From: Ecdyonurus torrentis
Lineage: Eukaryota > Arthropoda > Insecta > Ephemeroptera > Heptageniidae
Direction of reading: 5' to 3'
Length of the DNA: 64,000 bases
NCBI GenBank assembly: GCA_949318235.1
Contig: OX439134.1
Span: forward strand, 13,870,828-13,934,827
Shown here: one piece after another, positions 23,790 through 37,099 of the stretch
Position numbering within the stretch: position 1 is the first letter of the stretch
Layout of the letters: each line of letters begins with the position of its first letter
Notes under the pieces: model-generated
The model's database searches: none
What the model was told of the DNA's origin: nothing
What the model saw: only the letters and a program-made list of their open reading frames with translations
Made by a program: the position numbers and the translations under genes

Positions 23790-24470
23790 GAACTGTCATT
23801 AAAAATGAGTGATATTTCTGGGCGATAAACTATTAAGTATAAATTGTACTTGCTGTATAATTGTATACAATGTATATAAAATTGTAAAAGGAAGTTTAAG
23901 AGATCTTATATTTTTAGATATTGGACGTATATTTTGCTAACAACTTTTTTATTATTGTAAAGCTTACTATCAGCTACACGTTATGAAAATTTTAGAATAC
24001 TTATCAATGATCATGCATAATTGAAGTATAAAAGATGAAAACAAAAATACAGTATGTTAAAATTTTATGAACATTGAGTGATTCAGTATTCATTCATTAT
24101 TATTCAGTGAGTTTATATATAAAATAATATTTGGAAATGTTACAAACTACTTTTGAATCAAAGTCACAGAAATTTTAATATCACTTAATAATTTTATTTA
24201 AAATAGACTGAAACTCTTAGATATTAAATTCCTTATTGTGCTTCTTTTTCTTTGAAAATAGGCACTTCAATTAAGGAATTCAGACATTATTTCATATTGT
24301 AAAAGTAAAAGAAAATTTATACATTTTTCATATATATACAAAAATAAGATCCTGTATATAAAAATCTGCACATATATACAAAGTAAATTGATATTTATAA
24401 GGTCATTGAACTTTGAAACTAAATTTAATGAGATAATATTTTTCACACTGACTAGGAGGGAGGTGGATCG
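23790..24470. other. AT-rich non-coding stretch
   Basis: No frame, repeat match or structured RNA was seen. Confidence 0.5.
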
Positions 24471-24473
24471 GGT

Positions 24474-24508
24474 GGTGGAGGAGGAGGAGGAGGAGGGGGA
24501 GGAGAGGG
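24474..24508. repeat. (GGA)n purine-rich repeat
   Basis: A GGAGGAGGA run with interruptions, fully purine on this strand, 40 bp before a (CT)n tract. Confidence 0.85.
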
Positions 24509-24544
24509 TATGATTAATGATGTCAAATCTTATTTAGTGTACTG

Positions 24545-24550
<6 letters not shown>

Positions 24551-24606
<56 letters not shown>
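24551..24606. repeat. (CT)n microsatellite
   Basis: About 28 uninterrupted units. Confidence 0.97.
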
Positions 24607-24609
<3 letters not shown>

Positions 24610-24611
<2 letters not shown>

Positions 24612-26860
24612 TCACTCTTTAATACACTATATACTGATGCAAGTATTATCCTAGGTCAGGGGTACACAATGATGGATCACATACACTTTATACCTTGATA
24701 AATGGACTTCAACTTCTCTTCTCAAGGTCTCTTACTATAACTAACTTTATATCAACTTCAATGTTTTAAAGTTAAACCATCTATTTTTCACCATCTCCCC
24801 TCAAAAAAATAAAATAGAAAAATTGTTTCCAATTTTAAGGAAAAAAAATCGATTTAAAAAAATGCTAGAAAATTGATTTTGAGTATAAAATTTATAGGTA
24901 TAGATTTATGATATGAGAGAATAAGTTTAATATGCTAATGCTATTTGTCTTAAAAAGCTGTAAAGTATAATATTTACACTAGCTTTTTGGTTTTAAATTT
25001 TTGGTATAAAATATAGTGGCTATTTTCATTGAAATATTGCTTAATAAATCATAACAAAATATAAGGTAAACTTCGTTCTATAAAAATTCAGTTTTTTATA
25101 GTACACATTTTCTCATATAAAAACTTAAGATCCAAGTTTTTAAGAGTTTTTTTTATATTGTTTTATTTCTAGGTTTTTAAATAATGTATTAAAAATTTTA
25201 GGCATTTTTTTATAATTAAAATGGGGCTTAATTAATTTTTACTGAAGAATATTAATATTATTAATAATAAAAAAAAGTTTTTCAGTGTCAGTATCAAGTA
25301 TCAAAAAAATTGACACATGACTCATAAAGATTAATTATTAACGTTGGATTAATCATTTTCTTTTTTCAAAAATTGCATTTTTATAATTGCGTTTTTTAAA
25401 AATTAGGTTAATTTAATATAAGGCAGATATGGCATATGCGGATACAAAAGTCTGAAAATTTATTATTTAAAAAAAATTAATTGGATTTTTAGATTTCCAA
25501 CAGTTCTTATTCACAAATTTTGCTCTGAGAAGATAGGATAGAGCAAAATAGTGTTTTTGAATTTTTAGTTTTTAATTAAAAAACAGTCATTAAATATTTC
25601 ATTCAGTACCATTTTCAACCATATTATATAATAGACTTATTACGAACGACGGTTCATTTTTTTTTATTAATTTCCACAAAGGTACATACTCAAACCAAGG
25701 CATAGCCTTATCGCTCGGTTCAATTAATTTATAAAAATTCATTGTAATAAATTATGCATTACATAAAAAAGAACAAAAGACAATAAGTATATTGAAGTAA
25801 TTTAGTTTTTTTTTTGTAGTTTTGGTTGTTTATTCAATATTTTTCGCAATAATTAAGTTTGCAATAATTTAGTATTTTTGCTTCAAGTCGTCATTTCTGT
25901 AGTCATTTATTTTATTCACAGACAAAAAAAAATCGTGTACTAATTATGCTCAATTTTTCAGCAACATATTAATATAATTAAATAGGTGATGCTAAAACAT
26001 AATATACTGTACTGCATAATTATGTAATACATATTATTACATACATGTAGCATAATATAACAGTAACTTATGTACATAATAACTAATAACATAACATAAT
26101 AGTAAAGTCCCTTTAGACAATACTGTAACTGAACTATTTCTATATACATATTGTAATGTTACTTGTTACTTATTACATACATCACTAAAATTACATACAA
26201 TGAAATAGAAATCTTGACCTCTGTTATATATAAAAATTATCCAAGCATTTCTTATTGGGCTGGAAAACTATATTAGTGTATACTTTAGCATAATTGTATA
26301 AGTGTTATTATAATAATAATGTAGCTGTAGCATGATATATATCAATTTTAATTTAGCATCATTTATTCATAATATAATTAGTATTCAATACAGCATAAAA
26401 GTAATGTAATTTATTTGCTCCATATTACCAAGATTTATAAACCTTGCATATTACTATCTTTTTCAGCAGACTCTGTTTTTATGTGCACAACAAATTCATC
26501 TTCATTTTATATATTCTCCAATAGATAATTTCACTGCATTAATATAATACCCAATCTATATATTGGTCAATTACATGAATATGAAATCTTATTAATTAAT
26601 AATTACCCTATAAATAGCTCTTTAAAAGATGTAAATAACAAAAATATATTCTTCACCGTTGTGTGGTCTTATTATACAAAAAAATACTGTAAGGTATATA
26701 TAAAGCAATGTATAAAGTTTTTTTTTTTTTTTTTTTGAAAAAGAAAGACCGCCGGGATATGCCAGTCAAAAGTTTTGGTGGATCATTTTGATTAATGATC
26801 TTCTTTTCTTGTTCTCTTGTAACCAGTAAACCTTCCCAAATGTATACTTGTAAGAAACAT
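24610..26860. other. AT-rich non-coding stretch with decayed family B words
   Basis: TAGCATAATT, GTAGCATGATAT and TTTAGCATCATTTATTC at 26250-26400 resemble the family B interior. Otherwise nothing is recognisable. Confidence 0.45.
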
Positions 26861-26865
26861 TCTTG

Positions 26866-26867
<2 letters not shown>

Positions 26868-26935
<68 letters not shown>
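26868..26935. repeat. (CT)n microsatellite
   Basis: About 33 uninterrupted units. Confidence 0.97.
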
Positions 26936-26937
<2 letters not shown>

Positions 26938-26939
26938 AT

Positions 26940-29900
26940 TTCTCTACTCCCTGTCTCTCTACTCTTTCCCTACAATTCTATATACTTAAAATAACATTTT
27001 TTCTATACATTTATAAGAACAAAGTTTTCCAGTAAATAACTTCTTTCTTTTTTATTAAATATATAAAATGATCTTCAATTATATATATAAAGGGGCAAAG
27101 AAGGATGGGAACTTCAAAAGATTTTTAGCGTTACTTGCAAATTGTTGGAAAAAAATTATTATTTTTTCAGTAAATCTAAAAACTAATAGAGAAAAACAAT
27201 AATTCTTACGAGAAAAAAAAATCCGATGTATGAAATACAAATTCCAAACTTAAGTCTGCGTATGATTTCGATGCTTACATAAATACGCATAAAATTTTAC
27301 GTATTATTATTATTTCTTTTTCATGACATAAAATAATTTTGAGTAGTGGTTTTGAATTTTTCCTATTATATTATATATTGAAGATTTTACGTACGTTTTA
27401 TTAAAAAAAATATCGTTTTTCAAGCGTCATATTTTTTTTGCTCCGGCGTAATAACATTTTAGTTAAAATTTAGTATAGGCATAATAAATTTTATTATATG
27501 GGCAAATTAATATTTCACTCTGGTGTATGTTCAACGTTTGGTTTCTGTGGTCAGATCCAATATTACATTTCTACTAAATCAATACTTTAACATGTTGTAA
27601 CGTTGAAACTCTGTCCTCCAATATCATCTCGATTTTTATATATATAATAGTAAAAACTGTTTGCTATATAACGACGACAAAATTATGATAATGCTTTTTA
27701 AAATAGTTTTACTTGAATGTTAGTAGAGATTTTATTGAAAAAAAATTCTAGTTTTCGTTACGTTTGTGAAATTAACATTAAATTTTTAAATAGATTTAAT
27801 ATGTTAATTATTAGAACAGGTAACTAATACAGGTAAAAATGACTCTGATAACTTTTACTTTTTGAAAAAGTCCAACGTTATGCATAAATTTTGGTCTATT
27901 AAATGTATTTTAGAACCCATTATCTATTTACAAATTTTAATTCAGCAATTAAAATTAATTAATTAATTTTGATTTTTTAATAACTATATAAATGAGAAGC
28001 TAACTTTAGTAAAATTTAAGAAATTGTCTTAAAAATTACTAAATTTAAATGTATTGATTGGGTTTTGATTGCAATATTTGTAAATTTTTAAAGAAAAATA
28101 GAAGAAATTACTTTTGTAAAAAAGTGGTATTTTTAGAAAGGTTCAACCGGTTGCATAACTATCAAATTTCTAGGGGCTAAAAGAAAGTAACTTGTTACTG
28201 CTTTCTTGTAATTTTCTCATGGAACTTATTTTAATTTCAGGGAAGTATTTTAATTTAATAAATAATTTTAATACAGTTTTACCTGTAATTAACATAAATA
28301 TGTCAGGTAAAGGTCAGATTTTACAAAAACTTCAAATGAATTTTTATTATTATTAAGATTCCAAATGAGTAAAATGATGTTATTTACGTAATTTTGTTTA
28401 AAAAACTCCTGAAATTTTCAAGATAAAAATTGAATCTAAATTCAAATGACTTCTTAATTTGAGGTTGTAGTAATTATTTATTATGATTAAGTACTGAAAA
28501 TTTTACTTTGAAACTTTTTCCTGTTTGTTTCCCTCGATCCTTTCCTTCATATTAAATAGGAATAATTCTGGATTTCTGATCAGAATAATGGGCAAATACA
28601 TATTTTAATTAGAGTTCCTATTACTGGACACTGATATACACAAACAAAGAGTTAAATTAAAGAAATTTGTCTAAAGAAAAAAAAATCAGGAAGACATAAA
28701 GGCAAAGTATAGTTTTCATTGATTTATTTTTTATAATATATAAAGTACTAATGACGTCATGACAAAGATTAATGAATTGTAGTTTATTTTAAATGTCTTT
28801 GGTGGTCCATGTCTTTGTCAGTTTGGTGGTGACATCTGTCGTAAACCTGATGTACTACAAGTCATTACCAATGACAGTCAGTCTCGCACTACAATATAAA
28901 ACAAAAGAAAAAAAAAGTTTATCAGATTAAATTCAAGCAATGACTAGATGTTTTTTTTTTCTTGTTGATCGTGACTTGTAGAAAAAAAAAGAGTTAACTT
29001 TATTTTTATATAAACTGTTGCAAATATATAAAAATATAATTTAATGTATAATTTTTACTTAAAACTTTATTTATTTTTTTTGTTAATTAATAATTAAGTA
29101 AGCATGTAATTTTTTTTATTAATAAATAATTTCACGTTAATGCGTATTTAGAATGGTTATTAAAAAATACAATGCTGAAAGTATAATAGATACTGTTAAT
29201 TTTTATTTAGTGATTATATAAGTGCTTATAATTAAATGCTGTATTATTATTATGGTTATATATGGATTTATTATTATTGTTTTATACATTAATGAGTAGA
29301 AACTTGGAAAATTGAAACATTATAACCATGAACTCTGTAGTTTGAACATTTGATATGTTTATAGTTGTTTTTTTAACAACTAAATTATATTTACAATTAA
29401 TATTATCAAAGTCCCACAAATTCAATTCATCATTATTTATATATTTTATTAATATTTATTTTATGATAGGTTTGATTTTTTTTAATAAGATATATATTTA
29501 CTTGGATCTCATTTGTATATATACGCGCAGTGGTGTAAGTTTTGACAACCGTATAAAAATTGTCCTAATTTGAATCCAAATAATGCCCCGGATTTTTTTT
29601 ATCCGTTTGTTATTATATCCAAATAAAGGAAATCCAGATAAATAAATAAAATATTGATCAAGGTCGATATAATTTTTTGCATCTTCTCTACAGTATACCT
29701 TTCCCCCTATAGAAAATGTATTTTCTGTTGAATTTTGTTGTTATATTTGAAATCTTATTCATTAAGATTTTGTTAATCCGCTAGCAATTCAGGAAATGAA
29801 GATCCGAATAAATTGTGTGTGAAAAATCTGGATAAGCTTTTATATTTGTAATCCAGCTTAGAAAATTTACAGCAGGACTAATGAATATGCTAAAAATCAA

Positions 29901-30515
29901 TCTAATATTAGATTAAAATATATTAGTCGATTTGTTTGCAATAAGCTTATTTTCTCTTAAGGTGTAAAAAGTTTAAAATAGACAAAATCAAAATACTTTA
30001 TCAAAATACTTGTCAAAATTTTAATTTTGTTTCCCTATTTAATGGTTTCAATTTTACAAAAACTTCAATTTTTTTGTATTTTTGTGATTTTAATCATACA
30101 AGGGGGGGGGGGGGGCAGAAAATATGACTAAAAATGAGTTTCGTCAAGAATTACGTTTAGGCAAATTAAGTTGTAAATAAATTTACAATATAACATGTAT
30201 TATGGGGACCTATATAGTAAAAGTTTATATAAAATCCATATATTTGAAAATATTTAAATAATAAAAACAAGATGTTAATACTTCAAAATCACTATAAATA
30301 AGAAAAGCACTTAAGTTATCATGTGTCGATATCTTTTTTTTTCTTCTTCTCAACACGTGAAAAACAAACAATAAAAAATGAGCATCAATGATACGACTAT
30401 TTGACATGTAATCAATTAATTGATCGATTATTTGTTGATAGTGTTTTTTTGGGAGAGAAGTTTTTCTGGAGAGTGTCTTATTTGGCTCGTGCTATCGTTG
30501 TGTTCTAGATAAAAA
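26940..30515. other. AT-rich non-coding stretch
   Basis: The longest featureless block. A unique GC-richer patch at 28740-28900 includes one TGACGTCA (28752-28759) and TTTGGTGGTCC/TTTGGTGGTGA direct words. A poly(G) run of 13 is at 30103-30115. Confidence 0.5.
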
Positions 30516-30517
30516 TT

Positions 30518-30541
30518 CTCTCTCTCTCTCTCTCTCTCTCG
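30518..30541. repeat. (CT)n microsatellite
   Basis: About 12 units. Confidence 0.95.
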
Positions 30542-30632
30542 TTCTCTCATGCTATTGCTCGTTTTTCGCAGCTCAAGGACAAGGCGTGAGAAGAGAGAAT
30601 GGACAAAAGCAGAGCATTTTGTCGATAATACT

Positions 30633-30718
<86 letters not shown>
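30633..30718. repeat. (CT)n microsatellite
   Basis: About 43 uninterrupted units. Overlapping open frames on both strands (Ser-Leu and Arg-Glu repeats) are artefacts of it. Confidence 0.97.
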
Positions 30719-30721
<3 letters not shown>

Positions 30722-31588
30722 AGCACTTTCCCCAGCTCCTCTCTTTCTCTCTTTATCTGAAATTCCACACGGAAATCTACAACATTTCTCAAGATTTCCT
30801 CTTCTATTTTATCATCGTGTCTTGGAATTTTGTTCAACAAGAAGATTTTCACATCCCTTTTTCTCTCATTTTATTTGGTCGACACAAATTTTCGGACTCA
30901 TACAAAATCATTTTAACACACAAGTATAAAATTTAGGAATTCCTTAAGCATAACACATTATTATGCATAGATTTATCAATATTTTATCATTAATTTCTCT
31001 GATGAATAAATCATTTTTATACTATATACTGTAAGTAATTAGTAATTTAATTGTACAAACCAATTTTACAAAATCTCATTTTAAGAATAAAACATTCTCA
31101 CCAAAGTTATATTGCATTTTTTATACCATATTTATTTTAATATTTTGCATTTTTCTTGTTAAGTTTAAATTTCATAACAGGACATTTTATAGTAGGGGCT
31201 TAAAGGACAAGTTTTGTAGTGATTATGATTTATTTAATTTTTTATTTTTTATGATTTATAAAAATGCGAATTAAATTACATAATATTTTAACTTTTATAA
31301 CAAACATATTGATTTATCCTCATTTTTTTGTATAGAGGGGAATTTTTGTAAAAAATTGGTTTGGCTCTAACAAAATATTATACCAATATGCTAAAATTTT
31401 TGATTAGTATTTTTTTTATAATTTTTTAAAATTTTATTAATAAATACTATTTTTTTTATTTAATCGGCCTAAAAGGCTTATAACGGATTTACTGTTCCCC
31501 TTTTTTTAATTTAATTTCAGACCATTTTTGTTTTATATTATTTGCTTATTCTAAGTTCACGAATCTAGAAATAGGACTATAGAGGGAG

Positions 31589-31712
<124 letters not shown>

Positions 31713-31885
31713 AGTAAAAAAAATTCACACACACATAAAACTGCTAAAAACTTTAAATTTTCAATTTGTTTTTCGTTTATTTAATATATAAAAATGTAGA
31801 CTATAAGAGAGAGAAAATTTAGAAAATATTACTCGGCATTTCTTGGCCACAGTTTTGCATATTTAGCACCCCAATACACACACAC

Positions 31886-31888
<3 letters not shown>

Positions 31889-31954
<66 letters not shown>
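31889..31954. repeat. (TA)n microsatellite flanked by (CA)n
   Basis: A TA run preceded by CACACACACA, with a short CACGCACACA after it. Confidence 0.95.
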
Positions 31955-31957
<3 letters not shown>

Positions 31958-32352
31958 CACGCACACAGAAGTCAAGGAAAGACAATCTCTTTTGAATTTT
32001 CTTTTTTATATATTTTTTTGGCATTGTACCCATTTTTTTCTTTCATTCTTTTTTCCATTCTATCCCATTTGTTTCTACTAAAATCTCCGCAAAGCAATCT
32101 TAACTATATTTTCATTTAAAATAAAACACCTTACATTATACTGATTACACAGATGTTTTTTTCTTCTTTTTGTACTTCAAATGCAGATGTAGTTTAAAAT
32201 CATTTTCCGCTTTATACTTTTAACTAAATGATGACGTCATCGCTCTGTCTAGTCAATAATTATGACTATGGCTGCTAATTTTGAAGTCATTAAACAAACT
32301 ATTTAATGAATATTGAATATACATATGCGGTTTACTATATTATTTCGTATAA

Positions 32353-32708
32353 TTAAAGCCATAGACCACATGAATGTGCTTTTTAATGATTAAATACAAA
32401 ACGCGATCTCTAAAATTGATGACAATTTTTACCAGAATGTTAATGTGGGCAATGTGGGCCCCTATAGAGCGTGAAAATACTGTAAAGTATGCTATATTTG
32501 TGCGACTATATTCCTGTTTCTAGCGTTAGAAACAGGGGAAAAGTAGTATAAAAATGTTCTGCCGGTTGCATAAATTGAAATTTTCTGATCATGACTGCTA
32601 CGGTGCTACATTTAGGTTTTGATACAATAGTGCATGTTATTTATCATGTAAGTTCCATCAAGTGTTTAGTGATATAAATGCTTTTTTTCGTATGATCTAG
32701 GTCTTTAA
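32353..32708 (+). mobile_element. MITE family A, copy 3
   Basis: Starts TTAAAGCCATAGACCACAT and ends TCTTTAA. The central palindrome is degraded (TTTCTAGCGTTAGAAAC), losing the TGACGTCA core. The most diverged of the first four copies. Confidence 0.78.
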
Positions 32709-33013
32709 TAATTTTTGTTCTTCTGAAATATATATTTGTTTGATATTAATTATAATTCAGTTTAATTTCATTTAAATTTAATCCGATCTATAAATAGTTA
32801 ATACATAAAATAAGAATATGTTATTGGCCATTAGCAGTTCATATAAATTATCAAAATTTCATTACATTAGTTTCTCAAACGGGATTTAGAACTATTGTAT
32901 AATGAAAATTTGTGAGTCAGAATAAATATAGCACGCACTAAATTCAAAACAGATTTCTAAAATAAAATAATAGGCGTTGAAAAGCTTGTATACCACTGCA
33001 GTTTAGCAATGTT

Positions 33014-33406
33014 TCAAAGCCATAGATCACAAGAAACAACATATATGTGCTTTTCAATGATTAAACACAAAATGGGATATCCAAAACTGAAAACAATGTT
33101 TCCATCAGAATGTAAATATTATAAACAAGAGAGCGTAAAAATACTGTAAAGTAAGATATTTGCGTGCACTATGCCTGTTTCTGACGTCAGAAAAAGTAAA
33201 AAATCAGTATATATAAATGTTGTGCGAGTTGCATAAGTCACTGCTATATAAGGCGCTACAGTTTGCCACAAAGGATGAGCATCACGTAATTTCCTCTATA
33301 AACAGAGCCCAAATGGGTTTTGAGACAAACTAATGTTATTTATACAAGTCCCATCAAGTGTTTTGCGATGTAAATGCTAATGTTTTCTTCTAGTCTATGC
33401 CTTTAA
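33014..33406 (+). mobile_element. MITE family A, copy 4
   Basis: The left boundary has decayed to TCAA; the right keeps CTTTAAG. TGACGTCA is intact at 33182-33189. About 55 bases near 33250-33305 (GTTTGCCACAAAGGATGAGC and following) are absent from other copies and are a private insertion or a part lost elsewhere. Confidence 0.78.
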
Positions 33407-33973
33407 GTATATTGTCATAATTAACCGTTATAACGTTACTAAAAGGGTTGAAATTTTCGCGATAAAAACGTATATAAGTAATGTTAATGTATATAGCGTT
33501 GGGACTAAATGGATAAATGTGTGTGTTTACAACAGCCATTTTTTTAACGCTTATGACATCATCAACACTTCTATCATTAGCTTTTCGTTAGTGACATCAT
33601 AACCGTTAACTTTACAATTTTGGAAACATTGGTAAAATTGTGTATATATACAAACTTTTCAACAAAAATTCTAAATGTGAAAGTCATAAAAATTATATTG
33701 CTATAAAGGTGCAAAAAAATGTATAGTACTATTTAAACATTTAAGAATATTTAATTTTTAAAAATTAAAATTAGCATTTTCCTTGTAGCTTTTTAAAGTA
33801 AATTTATATTAAAATGATAAATGTTATTAAATAAAATCGAAAGAAAAGAAAATCATAATTAAACACCAAAGCTGCAAATTATAAAATATACAGTTGCATC
33901 GTTGGAAGGAAAGGAATTAACCACCTTATGTGCCAAAATTGAAATAATAACTAAATAATTTCAACTTAAGAAT

Positions 33974-34005
<32 letters not shown>

Positions 34006-34122
34006 CGGTACGATTTTGCAACAATCTAAATCTCTATAATATGTCAAATAAAATCTTTTTTATATAAATGCTAAACAATATTTCAATATTATTTAATGTA
34101 ACAATTAATGAATAAATATGTG

Positions 34123-34128
<6 letters not shown>

Positions 34129-34187
<59 letters not shown>
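34129..34187. repeat. (TA)n microsatellite
   Basis: About 29 units. Confidence 0.95.
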
Positions 34188-34190
<3 letters not shown>

Positions 34191-34599
34191 ATTAAAAATA
34201 TATATGGTCATACAATATAAATTATATAAATTAATATAAAATAACTCAATAATAAAAAATATTAACACATAATTATTATTATTATTATAAAAGCAAATAT
34301 TTTCAAATCATAAAATAATAATGAAAATAATTTAAAATATATTTTAATTTAAAATTTTAATTTTTTTGTTATAAACATTGAAAAATTACCATAACTTTAC
34401 ATATAAAAAAAAAGGCAAACTTTTTTTTTTCTGTGTGTATACATGTGTATGTATATAATATAGTACGGGTCACTCGTTTTTGGTATATATATTCATTTTA
34501 TATTTTAGTATATATTGTGTATGCTATACAATGCGGTATAGAGGAAAAAGAGAGAGGAAAAAAAAAAAAAAAAAAAAAAAAGGCCCTGGTTATATGTAT

Positions 34600-34740
34600 A
34601 TATATTTTGAGCTAGCCGGGCAAAAGCACCATAGTTCCAGGCAAGGTTCCAACCCCTCTTCGCAGATCTTACTATTGTTACCATTTAAAATACATTGCGC
34701 AAACTCCATACACATGCGCAATATCAAGAATATCATAAAA
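34600..34740. other. GC-richer unique patch with B-box-like word
   Basis: The patch contains GGTTCCAACCC (34646-34656), one base from the tRNA B-box consensus, and inverted TTGCGCAAAC / CATGCGCAAT. No A box or tRNA fold could be drawn. A SINE fragment is possible but unproven. Confidence 0.2.
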
Positions 34741-35049
34741 TTATAATATAAGTCACGTGATTGAGTGGTAAATATAAATACAAATATAATATAATAGTGA
34801 GTGGTTATAAAATAACTATGAAAATAGACTAATTTCAAGTGCGGAAGAACAATATTGATTCTATATAAAATAAAATAAAAAAAGTTGGAGTATAATATTC
34901 TTCCGCAGTGAAAATTTCTGGATCAATACAATATATACAGAGAGAGAGAGAGAGAAAGAGAGAGGAATTGTAGAAGAGTAAAAAAAAAAATTGTATATAC
35001 CATGGTAGAGAAGTAGGGGTAGTAAAAGTAGGGAGTATATAGCATCCCC

Positions 35050-35208
35050 CTAAGTTGCTCTCTCTCTCTCTCTCGATGTAGCTTCACCCGGGCCAGCCAA
35101 AGCTTGTTGGTGACTGAGGCTTAGACTCGTATCTACTCTTCTCTTCCTCTCACACAGTGCTACACACAGCATCCAACAACCTACGAGGACACCAGCACAA
35201 ACTTTCAT
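35050..35208 (-). CDS. Possible first exon of a secreted or membrane protein, signal-peptide-like
   Basis: From an ATG at 35208 the minus strand reads MKVCAGVLVGCWMLCVALC followed by ERKRRVDTSLS. That is a short basic start, a run of about 16 hydrophobic residues ending in small residues, then a charged segment containing a dibasic/tetrabasic KRR site. This is the layout of a signal peptide followed by a pro-peptide, as in secreted peptide precursors. The frame continues to QALAGPGEATS and then enters a (CT)n tract and stops near 35050. A donor-like GGTGAAG lies at about 35090. The segment is GC-richer than its flanks. No homologue is recognised and no second exon was found. An in-frame extension upstream also exists, so the start is inferred. 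Confidence 0.27.
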   Translation of the reverse strand: MKVCAGVLVGCWMLCVALCERKRRVDTSLSLSHQQALAGPGEATSRERERAT

Positions 35209-35279
35209 ATCAAGTGACAACTTTTTTCTATATATATTATAAATATTATTTTTAAATTGTTTAAATTTTGCATTCATTA

Positions 35280-36640
35280 TATACTGTAGTTAATATTTAT
35301 TTTTTGCATGTTGCATGGCTTTTTTTAATGTTTTAATTGCATTTTTTTGTATTATTATTTATTATTATTAAAAATGAATTATTATTTATTTATATATTTG
35401 ATATTAATTAAGTATTAATATAATATTTCCGCTTCCAAAATGGCTTCCAAAATTGTATTTATATATATATGTGTGTTTTTAAGGGATGCTGTACGCATGA
35501 TTTTTAGTACGAAATAGAGATTGTCAAAATATATATGTATAAAAAAACAGGAGAGAGAGAATGTTATATTATATAAGTAGTGTTAAATTTTTAAGAAAAG
35601 AATCAATGTTGATAAGGTTCAAATTGTAATATTTTAATATGGTAAAATTGTGTGATTCTGTATTTGCAGGATGTATAGCTGTAGACAGCGCATGTCTATA
35701 CTTTTGCTTTTGCCTTGCTGCAGAAGCGTAATTTTCAGCACAGGGGTGGATATTTTTGAGGGGTAATAGGAGGGTAAGAGGAAAGGGGAATGAGATGGCT
35801 GTTGCTATATAGAAAATTTTCCCAGGACAAATTTTACAAAGACTAATACACATATTTTTCATTTTTATCATTTTTTTTTTAAATATAAAGGATTTATAAA
35901 AGGATTTATGTTAGAATTATGTTTTCAAAAACTTATTGTTTATAGATATACAAATTAATTATGGGGGTTTATTATTAAATACGTAATGAATTTTACTTTC
36001 AAAAGTTATAATCTTTTGATTTATTATAATATTATGAAAAGCAGCTTTATATTAAAATAAGGCTTTTACTTAAAAATAATTTTTATCAAATAAGTTTTAA
36101 GGTCACTGAAATTTAGGAATTGTTTCCAGTAACAATCTTTCATATCCATAACAGCAATCGCAGTTAAAAATGAAGCCTAAAAATCAGGATGCGATTTAAG
36201 ATCACCGTTTAAGGCCTGTACTGCAAATATTTAGAGATTTTTTGAAACTTCATTGTAGCAACATATATACAATATGAAAATAAAAGATCGCAAATAATAT
36301 GCAAATTTTTGTCTTTCCATTAAAATTGCGTTTAAAATATACATAAAAAAGGCTTTTTAAAGAAAATATGATCTTAATTTCAATTTTCATCGTAAAAAAA
36401 TATAATATATAGAAATTTACGTAAAGAAAAAAAAAGCTCTACATTCAAAACGTCAAAAATAAAGTATGATGGATGATCCATTTAATACATCATAATAAAA
36501 TAGACATGATGATAACAACAATAAGTTTTTTTCATGTACCATATCATGTTATATTAGTATAAAAAATTAAGATAGTCTATCGTTATTAATAATATATTTA
36601 AATCAATTTTGTAATTACTTTTTTGTGTGACATCTTAAAG
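35280..36640. other. AT-rich non-coding stretch
   Basis: A small unique patch at 35670-35800 has no usable frame. Otherwise featureless. Confidence 0.5.
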
Positions 36641-36669
36641 CCTTTTTTTTTTTTTTTTTTTTTTTTTTT
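36641..36669. repeat. poly(T) tract
   Basis: 29 T; a 26-A tract follows at 36840-36865 in the opposite sense. Confidence 0.9.
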
Positions 36670-36939
36670 ACTCGTAAACTATAGCCTCATTTAATCGTCT
36701 AACAAACTTGGTCAATAAAGATTCTCAAGGGAGCAATAAAATGTTATAAAGTAAAAACATTTATCAAGATATTTAACGGTGTTTAGATTGTTGATGAAAA
36801 AAATAATAAGAAAAGTAAATAGAGAGATAAATGACTGCAAAAAAAAAAAAAAAAAAAAAAAAAAATCACCTTAGTTTATTTTTAAAAACGTAACAATTTT
36901 TTTAATTTGTAAAACATCATTGTAGTTTTTGTTTTTTTA

Positions 36940-37095
36940 GTGGTTTGTATGTAAGGGGTGGGAGGTACTAAGGAGTGGCTTATGACCCCCTTTTTTACCC
37001 CTTTACTCCCTTCTGTCTCTTCACCTACCCCTCCTATCTCACCCCTGAAAAAGCCCCAGGCCATATATAGGATCCGGGAATGCGCAAAAGAGTTA
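36940..37095. other. GC-richer pyrimidine-rich patch
   Basis: CCCCTTTTTTACCCCTTTACTCCC and similar runs. Both strands carry short open frames that shadow each other and show no recognisable protein. Confidence 0.3.
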
Positions 37096-37099
37096 CTAT

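Noticed and set aside
30103..30115. poly(G) run as a possible G-quadruplex or assembly gap mark
   Set aside because: A single 13-G run, with another at 48722-48731; plain homopolymers with no neighbouring G-tracts.
30547..30936. Overlapping open frames of 101-126 codons on both strands
   Set aside because: Most of their length is Ser-Leu or Arg-Glu translation of the (CT)n tract, and the flanks show no protein features.
34600..34740. Possible second SINE (GGTTCCAACCC)
   Set aside because: Only a B-box-like word is present; no A box at the expected distance and no tail.
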